Shown: one piece after another, positions 34,410 to 43,283 of the stretch
Numbering within the stretch: position 1 is the stretch's first letter
How the letters are laid out: each line of letters begins with the position of its first letter
NCBI RefSeq assembly: GCF_900103615.1
Contig: NZ_FNGW01000001.1
Location: 310,001-374,000, forward strand
From: Romboutsia lituseburensis DSM 797
Lineage (GTDB): Bacteria; Bacillota; Clostridia; Peptostreptococcales; Peptostreptococcaceae
Length of the DNA: 64,000 bases
Direction of reading: 5' to 3'
Notes under the pieces: model-generated
Databases searched by the model: none
Told to the model about the DNA's origin: nothing
The model's input: only the letters and a program-made list of their open reading frames with translations
Translations under genes and position numbers: made by a program

Positions 34410-35699
34410 TTATCTATATATGTTTCTACTAACTACGATACTATTTCTTTTCGTAAATTCGCGTTTTAGATATTCATAATACGTACCAGGTGTTATTATC
34501 CCACCTATTCCAAGTATGTCTGTTCCCGAATTACCGATTACACTATCGGCTAATAATACACAGTTTGTATTTAGTCCAAAATAAGTTTTGAACTTTCCTG
34601 ATTTGAAATTGAAAAACTTTGCTCCAGTTGATTTATATAACTCGCTTGCATAATCTTTATAATTATCTATATTATGTTCATCATTAGCTAAAACAATAGG
34701 AGGCTTCCATTCTACTAAATTCGATTTAATTTCATTTATTTTTTCTTCTATATTTTTTCGTTGTTCATCATTTAATTTTAATCCATAACTAAATAATGTC
34801 TTCTTTGAATAACTTGTACAAAACTTGATATACTTAGATTTATCACAAATAAATAATGTTCCTTTTCCAACTATTCCAAATAGTTTATATGAAGATTCAT
34901 CATAATTTCCATAAGATATTATCTCTCCATTGTAATATAAGTCTACATGGCCTACTACTCCAAATCCATTAGATGTTACATGTATAAACACTTCTAAGTC
35001 TACATCATCATCAACTTTTTTATCTATGTCATCTATAGTATAATCATTAATTTCAAGATATTCATTTATCTTTTTTAAAACTGTATGTGGTATTAGTGCT
35101 ACTAAAAAAGCAGGTAATGTTATTCTGACTTTTCTTTTTAATTTTGTCTTTGTACTTACAGGTAGTATTTCTCTTATAAAGTCTTTTATAAAGTTAATTC
35201 CAAATAAAATAAAGTAAATAGCTATAATTACAAGTACTGTATCTAAATGCATTAATGGTGAAAATAAAGATGTAATTCCAAAACTAAAATATACTATACA
35301 TTCAATTATTAGTCCTAATTTTATATTAGTATGGTTTTTAGCGTATATATATATTGAAATTAGCTTAACTGTACCATTTATTATTAAATATAATGCAAAT
35401 ACTATAGGTAATAAAGATAGAGATATATTTTTTAAGTAAAATATTCCAAATCCTAATGCTAAATTTAACATAGATTGACCTAACGTAATATTTTGGCTTA
35501 TATTATCTTTTCTTTTTACAAACCTACTTATAATTTGAGAAGTTCCATTTATAATTAATGCAATTGCAATAGCTTTTATAATTATATTTAAGAAGTTAGT
35601 CTTTCCATATAAAATAATGGCCCCTATAATCATTAATGAGATTCCCGTAAAAATTAAATTTCCTCTGTTAACATATGATTTATTTATAGATATTTTCAT
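34410..35699 (-). CDS. HdeD/DUF308-like membrane protein with C-terminal possible papain-fold domain
   Basis: A 429-residue protein. The first 185 residues hold about six short helices in two groups like the HdeD (DUF308) family. The C-terminal 200 residues are soluble, with a conserved-looking His in GHVDLYYNG and, 130 residues later, an Asn-Cys in NTNCVLLADSVIG. A His-then-Asn-Cys order is seen in permuted NlpC/P60 and LRAT-like folds, so a peptidase or acyltransferase activity is possible but unproven. GGAGG precedes the ATG. Confidence 0.6.
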   Translation of the reverse strand: MKISINKSYVNRGNLIFTGISLMIIGAIILYGKTNFLNIIIKAIAIALIINGTSQIISRFVKRKDNISQNITLGQSMLNLALGFGIFYLKNISLSLLPIVFALYLIINGTVKLISIYIYAKNHTNIKLGLIIECIVYFSFGITSLFSPLMHLDTVLVIIAIYFILFGINFIKDFIREILPVSTKTKLKRKVRITLPAFLVALIPHTVLKKINEYLEINDYTIDDIDKKVDDDVDLEVFIHVTSNGFGVVGHVDLYYNGEIISYGNYDESSYKLFGIVGKGTLFICDKSKYIKFCTSYSKKTLFSYGLKLNDEQRKNIEEKINEIKSNLVEWKPPIVLANDEHNIDNYKDYASELYKSTGAKFFNFKSGKFKTYFGLNTNCVLLADSVIGNSGTDILGIGGIITPGTYYEYLKREFTKRNSIVVSRNIYR

Positions 35700-35820
35700 T
35701 TTTTCCTCCCCCCATTTTTAATATCATATATAAATAGTAATTCAAATTATTTCATCCATATTGTAACATATTTTTTAAATTTATTACATATTTTTAAAGC
35801 TATGATAACGAACACTATAT

Positions 35821-35854
35821 AATAAAAGCCCACCTTATAAGGTGAGCTTTTATT
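35821..35854 (-). terminator. Terminator of the DUF975 gene
   Basis: AATAAAAGCCCACCTT pairs with AAGGTGAGCTTTTATT (one mismatch). It begins at the stop codon itself. Confidence 0.85.
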
Positions 35855-36479
35855 ATATATCTAGTATTTCTTTTTTATTTAAGTTTAAGTAGAAATTAGT
35901 TACTGTCATTTCATAGTATGGCATATACCATATAAATCCTATTCCAAATGAAATTATACTTAATATAAACCATCCTAAGAAGCTTAATTCTAGTATAAAT
36001 AATTCCATTTTATGACCTTTCATCATAGATGCACTTCTTGATAAACATTCTACAAATGATAATTCTGGATTTTCAACTAATATATAATATGATTGCGAAA
36101 ACATTAAAGCTAGTATAATACCAGGAACTATCAGTAGCATAGTACCTAAAACTACTGCTAAATTAATTACTATTGTCATTAATAATAATTTGAAAAATAA
36201 TTTAAACTGTGAAAACAAATCACTAAATTTAGCACTTTCTTTATCCCTAGCTAGGTTAAGTGTAAATTTTGCAAGTCCTGCTGTTATTGGTCCATACAAT
36301 AGCCAACCTACTATGTTTAAAGTTATAACTATTTTATCTGTTTCTTGAACTAAACTTGAACTTGTAGATGCAGTGGATGCTTGTGTTATAAATGTATATA
36401 TTATACAAACAATTATAGCTAATCCCCATTTTCCTTTTAGTTGTTGTTTTGCATTGCTTTTTAAGACTGCTCTTGTCAC
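35853..36479 (-). CDS. DUF975 family membrane protein
   Basis: A 208-residue protein starting at a GTG after AGGAAG. It begins with the family signature RAVLKSNAKQQLKGKW and has about five helices. It closes with FGIGFIWYMPYYEMTVTNFY, the usual DUF975 end. The function is unknown. A longer paralogue lies at 39704-40597. Confidence 0.85.
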   Translation of the reverse strand: MTRAVLKSNAKQQLKGKWGLAIIVCIIYTFITQASTASTSSSLVQETDKIVITLNIVGWLLYGPITAGLAKFTLNLARDKESAKFSDLFSQFKLFFKLLLMTIVINLAVVLGTMLLIVPGIILALMFSQSYYILVENPELSFVECLSRSASMMKGHKMELFILELSFLGWFILSIISFGIGFIWYMPYYEMTVTNFYLNLNKKEILDI

Positions 36480-36700
36480 GATTTTATCTTCCTTTCTTAA
36501 CTGCCATTTTTTTGAAACTATTTATTAGTATATATCTTTTTTAATCATTATTCAATTTAATTTTATAATATAAATTGAATTTTAAATATATTTTTTAATT
36601 TTATCTATTATATACTTATGATATCCTTAACTTTACATTTTTATTGATTAATACTTTATTTTTATATAGTATTTAATATAATTATTATCTTAAATAATAA

Positions 36701-36736
36701 AAAAAGCATATCTCAATATCGAGACTGCTCCTTTTG
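36701..36736 (-). terminator. Terminator of the LytTR-LiaF operon
   Basis: On the minus strand AGCAGTCTC pairs with GAGATATGCT (one bulge), followed by TTTTTTT. It lies just past the stop at 36742. Confidence 0.7.
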
Positions 36737-36741
36737 ATTAT

Positions 36742-37452
36742 TTATATATAAAGTATTTCTACACCTGAGAAACTAACATTTCCTACTAAAGTAAGGGTAT
36801 TTTGGCCATCTGATTGATTTCTATTTTTTTCATCAATACCTCCAAAAGATGTATTAATTTTATCCTCAACTGTCCAAGTCTTAGGTATATAAAGCTCTAC
36901 TCCTGAAAAAGAAGAATCTAACCTAACCACACCTTTTCCATTATAAAGAGTAGCATTATCAAAATATATTTTCATTCCTGCAAATCTACATCTAATATCA
37001 GCACTTTCAAACTTGTCAGTATTTATATATTTAATACTGCTTGCAAATGAAGTATCAAGCTTTATATGACTTTCATCTTCTATATCAATAGTTTTAAATT
37101 CATAAGATTCTTTATCGTAACTATTATAGTTTATATTGTATCCCCATTTTGATGGTTTATTAAAAATCATTGAAAGTCCAAAACTTATAAGTCCTGCTGC
37201 AATTAATACAGTCCATGGTGTTATAGATGTTATACCTAGTTGTTCATCATAAATTATTAAAATAATTGCTAAAGGAAACAATGTTCCTGCAAAGTGCATT
37301 CTAAATAAATTTTTAATCATAACTCCTGCTAATAATGCCGTAAATATTAAGCTAAAAGCATTTACCCCTGGCAAATATCCCAAATTATTTATAATCAAAA
37401 CAATAGCGCCTACTATAAGGGTTATACCAAAAAAAACTTTATCTTTTTTCAT
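36742..37452 (-). CDS. LiaF-like membrane protein
   Basis: A 236-residue protein with four helices in the first 115 residues and a C-terminal beta-rich LiaF/YvqF domain (RCRFAGMKIYF, VRLDSSFSGVELYIP, NTSFGGIDEKN). LiaF proteins tune responses to cell-wall antibiotics; here the neighbour is a LytTR regulator rather than LiaRS. The gene starts one base after the LytTR stop. Confidence 0.85.
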   Translation of the reverse strand: MKKDKVFFGITLIVGAIVLIINNLGYLPGVNAFSLIFTALLAGVMIKNLFRMHFAGTLFPLAIILIIYDEQLGITSITPWTVLIAAGLISFGLSMIFNKPSKWGYNINYNSYDKESYEFKTIDIEDESHIKLDTSFASSIKYINTDKFESADIRCRFAGMKIYFDNATLYNGKGVVRLDSSFSGVELYIPKTWTVEDKINTSFGGIDEKNRNQSDGQNTLTLVGNVSFSGVEILYI

Positions 37453-37453
37453 A

Positions 37454-37909
37454 CTATCTCCTCTTTTCTAATAACTTATTTTTTAATGGTTTGTAATAAT
37501 GTCGTGATACATATACTGTTTTATGAGTATGTTGAAATTCAACTATACTTGATGCTGTTAAATTTCTAGTTATTGAGTAGATGTGATTTATATTTAAAAT
37601 TGTAGATTTAGAAATCCGTGTAAAATATGATGGTAAAATCTCTTCTAATTCATATAGCTTGTATTTTACTTGATACACATCTTTTGTTGTATGGGCACTA
37701 ATACAATTTTCTTCTGTTTCAAAAAACAAAATTTCATCTATTGTTATGTAATACTCTGTATTATCCTTATAAAAAGTCATTTGAATCTTTTGTGATAATA
37801 TATGAGTAAGAGCTTTTTGTATTTTTTGAACTTCATCATCTAATTCACTACATCTAATTGTAATTTCATTTTCCTCAATTTTATCGTCCACTTCAATTCT
37901 TATTTTCAT
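37454..37909 (-). CDS. Stand-alone LytTR-family DNA-binding protein
   Basis: Start set at the ATG (MKIRIEVDDK) following GGAGAG. The 151-residue protein has an N-terminal alpha/beta segment and a LytTR domain (ITIDEILFFETEENCISAHT to YVSRHYYKPLKNKL). There is no receiver domain, so it is not phosphorylated; such proteins are often inhibited by a membrane partner, and the co-transcribed LiaF-like protein is a candidate. Confidence 0.88.
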   Translation of the reverse strand: MKIRIEVDDKIEENEITIRCSELDDEVQKIQKALTHILSQKIQMTFYKDNTEYYITIDEILFFETEENCISAHTTKDVYQVKYKLYELEEILPSYFTRISKSTILNINHIYSITRNLTASSIVEFQHTHKTVYVSRHYYKPLKNKLLEKRR

Positions 37910-37931
37910 AGCTTCACTCTCCACATTATCA

Positions 37932-38003
37932 ATTATATACATTTAATTTTTTATGTAAACTAAGTTTAGGTAAGTGGTTAGTTAGTAGCACTAAGAGGTA
38001 AGT
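37932..38003 (-). promoter_or_regulatory. Promoter of the LytTR-LiaF operon with direct repeats
   Basis: TTTACA (37954-37959) and TATAAT (37932-37937) are 16 nt apart on the minus strand. Two copies of GGTAAGT (plus strand) at 37969-37975 and 37997-38003, 28 bp apart, lie upstream. They could bind the LytTR protein itself, an inference from position. Confidence 0.5.
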
Positions 38004-38138
38004 TTTTAACTTTATCCTGAAAAGTTTAAACCTATAGATACCATTTAAGATTCAATTATTAACTGTATATAATAAATGTTAAAATATATCTTTATTTATT
38101 TTGATATTTATTATATAATCTAAAATATGTAAAAAGAA

Positions 38139-38218
38139 TAGGCGATGGAGTTCGCCATTAAATGCTTAGACGCTAATGACTCCTACTCTTAAATTTAAGG
38201 GTAGGAGTCTATTTTTTT
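38139..38218 (+). promoter_or_regulatory. Fluoride riboswitch (crcB motif) with terminator platform
   Basis: The aptamer has the crcB core: GGCGATGG, a small hairpin closing with CGCC, and then GCTAATGACTCCTAC. The 3' end of the aptamer is part of an alternative stem, GACTCCTACTCTTAAA with TTTAAGGGTAGGAGTC (38178-38209), followed by a T-run. Fluoride binding would stop the terminator from forming and switch on the antiporter gene 25 nt downstream. Confidence 0.9.
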
Positions 38219-38242
38219 GCTAAGACAAGGGAGGTATAGTGT

Positions 38243-39463
38243 ATGATTATTGTTTTAAGTTTATTAATTATTGGAGTTTTAGCCAATTATAGTGGAGTAA
38301 TTGTTGAAAAGTTAAAATTACCATCATTAATTGGAATGATGTTACTAGGTATGTTTATAGGTCCATCATATCTAAACCTAATACCACAAGAAACCCTAGA
38401 AATTTCTTCTATTATAAAGGATACTGCTTTAGTTATTGTATTATTTATAGGAGGACTTGGTATAAGTTTATCTCAAATAAAACAAATTGGTAGACCTGCT
38501 GTATTACTTAGTGCAGTGCCAGCTACTCTTGAAGGGTTTACAATAGCATTTTTAGCAATGAAGTTTTTAGGATTTACTTTTATTCAAGGTGCAATACTTG
38601 GATTTATAATAGCAGCTGTAAGTCCTGCTGTATTAATTCCATCTATGATATCATTGATAAATAGAAATGTAGGTCAAGATAAAGCAATTCCACAAATGCT
38701 ATTAGTAGGTGCAAGTGCAGATGATACTATTGCTATTACATTATTTACAACATTTTTAGGAATTTATTTACAAGGGGTAAATGGAGAATCTATTTCAATA
38801 GCTTCTCAACTTATCTCAATACCTATTGCGATTTTATCAAGTGTAGTAGTAGCTTTTATATTATTTAAGATAAGTAAATTTTGTTTAAAAAATATAAATA
38901 AGGATTATGTAAAGGTTGTGTTTGTGTTCATTATTGCTTTGCTTATGAGACAATTTGAAAAAACTACTCATACAGAGTATTTTAATTCATTATTAGCAGT
39001 TATGATATATGGATTTTTCATAAGAAATTATATGCAAGATAGTGCAAAATTTATCTTAGATAAAATGAATGGTCTGTGGAAATATGGAAAATTATATTTA
39101 TTCTCATTTGTTGGTATGGCTATAAATCCAACATTAGTAGGAGAATACATTTCTATTGGAGTTTTAATTTTATCTATCTCTCTAACTATTAGATCTATAG
39201 GAGTTTTAATAGCTTTAATTGGAACTAATTTAAGTGCTAAAGAAAGACTGTTTTGTGTAATAGCATATCTACCAAAAGCAACTGTTCAATCAGCAAAAGC
39301 ATCTATCCCTCTTCAAATGGGAGTTGCTGGTGGAGAGATAATGCAGGCAATTGCAATTCTTAGTGTATTAATAACTGCACCTATAGGAGCTATTGGTATT
39401 AGATTGACTAGTGATATACTTTTAAATGTAGATGAGTCTGTATCAGAATATGAATTAGTATAA
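38243..39463 (+). CDS. Cation/proton antiporter under fluoride control
   Basis: A 406-residue protein with 11-13 helices of the CPA (Na+/H+ exchanger) superfamily. Segments such as LIGMMLLGMFIGPSYL and the Asp pair in LVGASADDTIAIT (near residue 155) match the ion-binding site. GGGAGG precedes the ATG. Fluoride riboswitches are known to control fluoride exporters and some antiporters; this protein may export fluoride or relieve the cytoplasmic acid load that enters as HF. Confidence 0.9.
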   Translation: MIIVLSLLIIGVLANYSGVIVEKLKLPSLIGMMLLGMFIGPSYLNLIPQETLEISSIIKDTALVIVLFIGGLGISLSQIKQIGRPAVLLSAVPATLEGFTIAFLAMKFLGFTFIQGAILGFIIAAVSPAVLIPSMISLINRNVGQDKAIPQMLLVGASADDTIAITLFTTFLGIYLQGVNGESISIASQLISIPIAILSSVVVAFILFKISKFCLKNINKDYVKVVFVFIIALLMRQFEKTTHTEYFNSLLAVMIYGFFIRNYMQDSAKFILDKMNGLWKYGKLYLFSFVGMAINPTLVGEYISIGVLILSISLTIRSIGVLIALIGTNLSAKERLFCVIAYLPKATVQSAKASIPLQMGVAGGEIMQAIAILSVLITAPIGAIGIRLTSDILLNVDESVSEYELV

Positions 39464-39518
39464 AATACGTTTAAAAATTCAAGAATGGTTATTCATACAA
39501 ATCTACTATAATAAAAAG

Positions 39519-39576
39519 TCGCTTCACTTAAGCCACTGTGTTGGTGCTACACTTTATGTAGCCAATCCAGTGGCTT
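39519..39576. repeat. Dispersed intergenic repeat, copy 2
   Basis: 39519-39565 matches 13410-13456 at about 40 of 47 positions. In this copy TTAAGCCACTG pairs with CAGTGGCTTAA about 30 nt later, so the unit can fold into a hairpin that may also serve as a terminator for the antiporter gene. Confidence 0.6.
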
Positions 39577-39703
39577 AATATTTTATAACTTTACACTATT
39601 TTAATTTCTATAAATTGGAAAAAAGTTAGAATAACATGTATAATATAATGACTATTAATAATACCTATATATTAGGAATACTTTAAGAATAAGGGGTGAT
39701 TTT

Positions 39704-40597
39704 ATGTGGACTAGAGCAGAATTAAAAGAAAAAGCAAAAATTAATTTTAAGAGGCTATACAAACAATCTGTTATAGTATGTATCATAGTATACTTATTAG
39801 GTGCAATATTTGATGGTGGATATAACTCAACAAGTAATCGTGTTGAGAATTCCGTTACTTATAATCAATCGCAAGATTCTGGTGACATATATGAAAATGA
39901 TGCATTTGATGAAGAGTTTAATTTAGAAAATAAAACTCACAGTGTCTCCGAATTTACTGAAAAATATTCAATTGGAGGAGTTATAGAAAATTTCTTTGAA
40001 TTTATATTTAATTCTATATACAATTTATTTTCAGGTATTTCAATGGCAATAATAGTAGTAATTTCAATATGTATCGCTCTTATAGGTGTTGTCCTTAAGG
40101 TACTTATATTTAACCCTATAATAATAGGTAAAAACAACTTCTTTATGGGAATTAGAGAAGATGAACGTAAAGTAGGGGATATATTCTTTTTATTTAAAAA
40201 CTCTAAGTTTATAAAACCTGCCATAACGATCTTCTTTGTAGATTTATTTACATTGTTATGGACACTATTGCTTATTATACCTGGCATTATAAAGCATTAT
40301 CAATATTTTATGATTGAATATATACTTTCAGAAAATCCTGATATTGATAGAAAACGTGCATTTGAACTTAGTAAATACATGATGGATGGCCAAATATTGG
40401 AGACTTTTGTTCTAGATTTATCTTTTATTGGGTGGGATATTTTATCAAGTATCACATTTGGTTTAGTAGGTATTTTTTATGTAAATCCTTATAGAGAATC
40501 TACATATGCTGAACTATATGCTACGCTTCGTGAAGAGGCAATACAAAATGGATTTACAGATGTAAATGAATTACCAGGTTTTAAAACTGTTTTATAA
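39704..40597 (+). CDS. DUF975 family membrane protein, long form
   Basis: A 297-residue protein starting RAELKEKAKINFKRLYKQSV, the DUF975 N-terminus. An acidic extracellular insertion of about 75 residues follows the first helix. It ends FGLVGIFYVNPYRESTYAEL like its shorter paralogue at 35853-36479. The gene stands alone with an AGGGGTG ribosome binding site. Function unknown. Confidence 0.85.
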   Translation: MWTRAELKEKAKINFKRLYKQSVIVCIIVYLLGAIFDGGYNSTSNRVENSVTYNQSQDSGDIYENDAFDEEFNLENKTHSVSEFTEKYSIGGVIENFFEFIFNSIYNLFSGISMAIIVVISICIALIGVVLKVLIFNPIIIGKNNFFMGIREDERKVGDIFFLFKNSKFIKPAITIFFVDLFTLLWTLLLIIPGIIKHYQYFMIEYILSENPDIDRKRAFELSKYMMDGQILETFVLDLSFIGWDILSSITFGLVGIFYVNPYRESTYAELYATLREEAIQNGFTDVNELPGFKTVL

Positions 40598-40605
40598 GTA
40601 AAAAC

Positions 40606-40653
40606 AAGGATAGTAGATAAGTTTGTATTAATAAAACTATATCTACTATCCTT
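40606..40653. terminator. Bidirectional terminator
   Basis: A perfect 14-bp stem, AAGGATAGTAGATA and its complement, separates two convergent genes, with A/T runs either side. Confidence 0.85.
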
Positions 40654-40685
40654 TATTTAATCTTTTATAATTTAAAATATCTAAT

Positions 40686-41264
40686 TTATTTGTCTGATAC
40701 TTCTTTACATTGTAGTTTTACAAATACATTCAATTCGTTCTCTTTAATATTCTCATTCAAATCTTTATCAGATAATAAGCCTAAATCTGAATATAAAATC
40801 CCCTTATCTCCTTTTACCCCATGAAATAAATATATATCATCTCCAAAGTTTATTTTTTTACCACCATTATAGTAATGGTATGATAATTGTGATATATCTT
40901 CTTTTATATTAAGGCTTGCTGCTGCACCACCCTCTTGGCATCTTATTTTATTATCTTGCATATTTATAGCTACAGTAGTGTCTTCTAATTTTTCCTTTGT
41001 AGGTTCATACCATGAACTCAGTATCTGCTCTTCTTTTACTTTTTTACCGTCTTTATAAACTTCATATACTAAATTTAATTGATAATTTTTGTCATTAGGT
41101 AAATTTTCTAAGTTGTATCTAAAAATTCTGTTACCTGTTAAATTTATTATTTCTTCTTGCTCTTTAGATAAGCTATTGTATTCTATTTTAAATTCCTTGG
41201 TTTGAGTGCATCCTGTGATGGTCAATGTTATTAACAATATAGCTAAAGTTATTAGTTTCTTCAT
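40686..41264 (-). CDS. Lipoprotein of unknown function
   Basis: A 192-residue lipoprotein with lipobox TITGCTQTK (Cys19). The mature part is beta-rich and acidic. No family recognised. GGGGG precedes the ATG. It is monocistronic. Confidence 0.7.
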   Translation of the reverse strand: MKKLITLAILLITLTITGCTQTKEFKIEYNSLSKEQEEIINLTGNRIFRYNLENLPNDKNYQLNLVYEVYKDGKKVKEEQILSSWYEPTKEKLEDTTVAINMQDNKIRCQEGGAAASLNIKEDISQLSYHYYNGGKKINFGDDIYLFHGVKGDKGILYSDLGLLSDKDLNENIKENELNVFVKLQCKEVSDK

Positions 41265-41461
41265 ATATACCCCCTGATATTTACTATATTTCCCAATACT
41301 AGTAACTACTCATAGTATATATTAGTGTTGATTGCTTTTTCAATTAATAAAAAGTTACAGATGATTGTATTTTAATTTTATTATCTATATGAAAATACAC
41401 ATAAATTTATTTATAATAATAATATTTAATCAAAATAACTGTTTGAAATTAAATATATATT

Positions 41462-41713
41462 CTAAATATAGAAATACACTATTGCAATTATATTTACAAA
41501 TAGTATTATGGCGCTTGTTATATAGTATATTCCTGATATAACTTTATTTTTCTTTGGTGATTTATTTTCTAGTATCATTGTTATCCAAAATAGAACAAAT
41601 ATAGCTCCCCCTAATATATGTAGTAAACTACGTAAATATATTGCCTTTGCTGTAGCTATAATTACTATTATTAATATGATATACTGAATTACGTTCCATA
41701 TTTTTTTTAACAC
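41462..41713 (-). CDS. Small three-helix membrane protein, unknown
   Basis: The start is set at a GTG 8 nt after GGGGAGG; the longer frame would begin at a TTG with no ribosome binding site. The 83-residue product has three hydrophobic helices joined by short basic loops (ENKSPKKNK). No family recognised. Confidence 0.55.
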   Translation of the reverse strand: MLKKIWNVIQYIILIIVIIATAKAIYLRSLLHILGGAIFVLFWITMILENKSPKKNKVISGIYYITSAIILFVNIIAIVYFYI

Positions 41714-41812
41714 TAAACGCGCCTCCCCTATTAACAATCTACTATTTTACAAAGCTTATTAAACAAGAATCTTGCCAATTCATCTACGAGTATCTAAAAT
41801 TGATTGTTATAT

Positions 41813-42073
41813 TTATCTAGTACTAGATTTTATGATATTTCTTATTTGAACTTCAGTCATATTAAATTGTCTTGATAAACTTTTATAATCTCCATTAAAA
41901 GAGCTTCTTATTATTTTGTCTCTAACTGGCTTTATTAAGTTTTTTTCGTTAGGTATGTATATAGTGCTTCCACCAGCTAGCTTTATTAAATTTTTTAGGG
42001 GTTTTAGCCCTATTGCATCTGCTATATCTTTTAATGAATCTGGTAGTTGTTCATACGTTAATTCTTCTAACAT
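41813..42073 (-). CDS. Mor-like transcription activator family protein
   Basis: An 86-residue protein resembling the C-terminal half of the Mor/C activators of Mu-like phages: IADAIGLKPLKNLIKLAGGSTIYIPN, then a helix-turn-helix (YKSLSRQFNMTEVQIRNII). Such short Mor-like proteins are common in Clostridia chromosomes and are often not phage-linked. AGGAGC precedes the ATG. A related but distinct protein lies at 54138-54410. Confidence 0.75.
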   Translation of the reverse strand: MLEELTYEQLPDSLKDIADAIGLKPLKNLIKLAGGSTIYIPNEKNLIKPVRDKIIRSSFNGDYKSLSRQFNMTEVQIRNIIKSSTR

Positions 42074-42576
42074 ACTTTTGCTCCTTGATAAAATATTTAT
42101 TAAGTATATTTTATCACTTAACTAGCAGTTTTTTTATTGTGTCATTTTTTCTTTTTTCAACATTATAAGATTCTTATTTCTTTATAGTTTATAGCTATGT
42201 TAATGCTCAAGCTATCTAGTATATATTTTTAAATCATATTGAATTATATGTCTCTATATCATTATTATCGTACTTATTTTCTATTCCTTTAGCTAGCATT
42301 AATATTAATTTACCTTTTCTAAATTTTTAGTTTTGCTTTGTTTAACCTCCTACATTGTCCATCTTCAACCATTTTGTTTCAATTAAATTGTATATAAGTT
42401 CGATAAATTAATCAAACACTTTTTATTTTTTTATTTAAATTTCTATGTTCAGTATTCTTTTTCAAGAACATAAGTTTTATTTGTATTTATTTTAATGAAA
42501 TTTTATGTTACACTATAAAAGGAATTATTTGTATATTTTTTATATTTTAAGAATAAATGTTTAAGGGGTGGGATTT
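42074..42576. other. Long intergenic region before the LexA-like gene
   Basis: This 500-nt stretch is A/T-rich and without a convincing gene. It contains TATGTTC (42444-42450) and GAACATA (42466-42472) as an inverted pair 15 nt apart. These resemble the halves of a Gram-positive LexA box (GAAC-N4-GTTC) but in the opposite orientation and too far apart, so I do not call it an SOS box. Confidence 0.4.
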
Positions 42577-43161
42577 ATGTATTATCAATTAACTAAAAAA
42601 CAAGGTCTGATATTAGATTTTATTAAATCTGAAATAAAGACTAAAGGGTATGCACCAAGTGTCAGAGAAATTTGTAAGTCTGTAGGAGTGAAATCAACTT
42701 CAACTGTTCATTCTCATTTAAAGACACTTGAAGAATTCGAGTTTATTAAAAGAGACCCTACTAGGCCAAGAGCTATGAGTGTTTTAAGCAAAGATAATGA
42801 TTTTACTTTTAATGATTTTGATTCTTCTTTAATCAACTTAAATAAGATTAATGCTCTTCCTGTGCTGGAAACTTTAAGTCAAAGAAACTTTTCTGTATAT
42901 ATAAATCGTGGTGACAGCATGGCTAATGCTGGTATCTTTGATAATGATGCAATTATAATCGATAGTAATGTATGTAATTTAGACGGTAAAGTAGTGTTGG
43001 CTATTGTTAATAATGAATACTGCACTATTAAGAGATATTCCTATGAAGATAATTCAGTAAAACTTTCTAGTGATGATGGAAGTGGTGATTTTATCATGGT
43101 TGATTATAAAAATGTTAAAGTTGCTGGAATTGTTGTCGGTAGTTTTAGAGGTGTTAATTAA
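42577..43161 (+). CDS. LexA-like regulator lacking the self-cleavage segment
   Basis: The ATG follows GGGGTGG (a GTG inside that site was rejected). Residues 1-70 are a normal LexA winged helix (TKGYAPSVREICKSVGVKSTSTVHSHL, broken here after STVHSHL). The C-terminal catalytic core keeps Ser (RGDSMANAGIF) and Lys (CTIKRYSY). Between NALPVLETL and RGDSM only about 10 residues remain where LexA has about 35; the Ala-Gly scissile bond is absent. It probably cannot self-cleave and so would not be an ordinary SOS repressor. Confidence 0.85.
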   Translation: MYYQLTKKQGLILDFIKSEIKTKGYAPSVREICKSVGVKSTSTVHSHLKTLEEFEFIKRDPTRPRAMSVLSKDNDFTFNDFDSSLINLNKINALPVLETLSQRNFSVYINRGDSMANAGIFDNDAIIIDSNVCNLDGKVVLAIVNNEYCTIKRYSYEDNSVKLSSDDGSGDFIMVDYKNVKVAGIVVGSFRGVN

Positions 43162-43204
43162 TTTTATAAGTAAGCTTTATTATCTTAACTATAACGAAAT
43201 ATAA

Positions 43205-43257
43205 AAATAACTGTATCTTAGCAACTTTAAAAGTTAGCTATAAGATACAGTTATTTT
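43205..43257. terminator. Bidirectional terminator
   Basis: AAATAACTGTATCTTA pairs with TAAGATACAGTTATTT around a loop with a second small hairpin, between convergent genes. Confidence 0.85.
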
Positions 43258-43283
43258 TTCTTTTATATATGTTTTTTAATATA

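Noticed and set aside
39937-40287. Antisense reading frame inside the long DUF975 gene
   Set aside because: It has no ribosome binding site, its composition follows the sense gene, and the sense gene is clearly real.
42444-42472. SOS (LexA) box upstream of the LexA-like gene
   Set aside because: The halves TATGTTC and GAACATA are in the opposite order and 15 nt apart, unlike GAAC-N4-GTTC.
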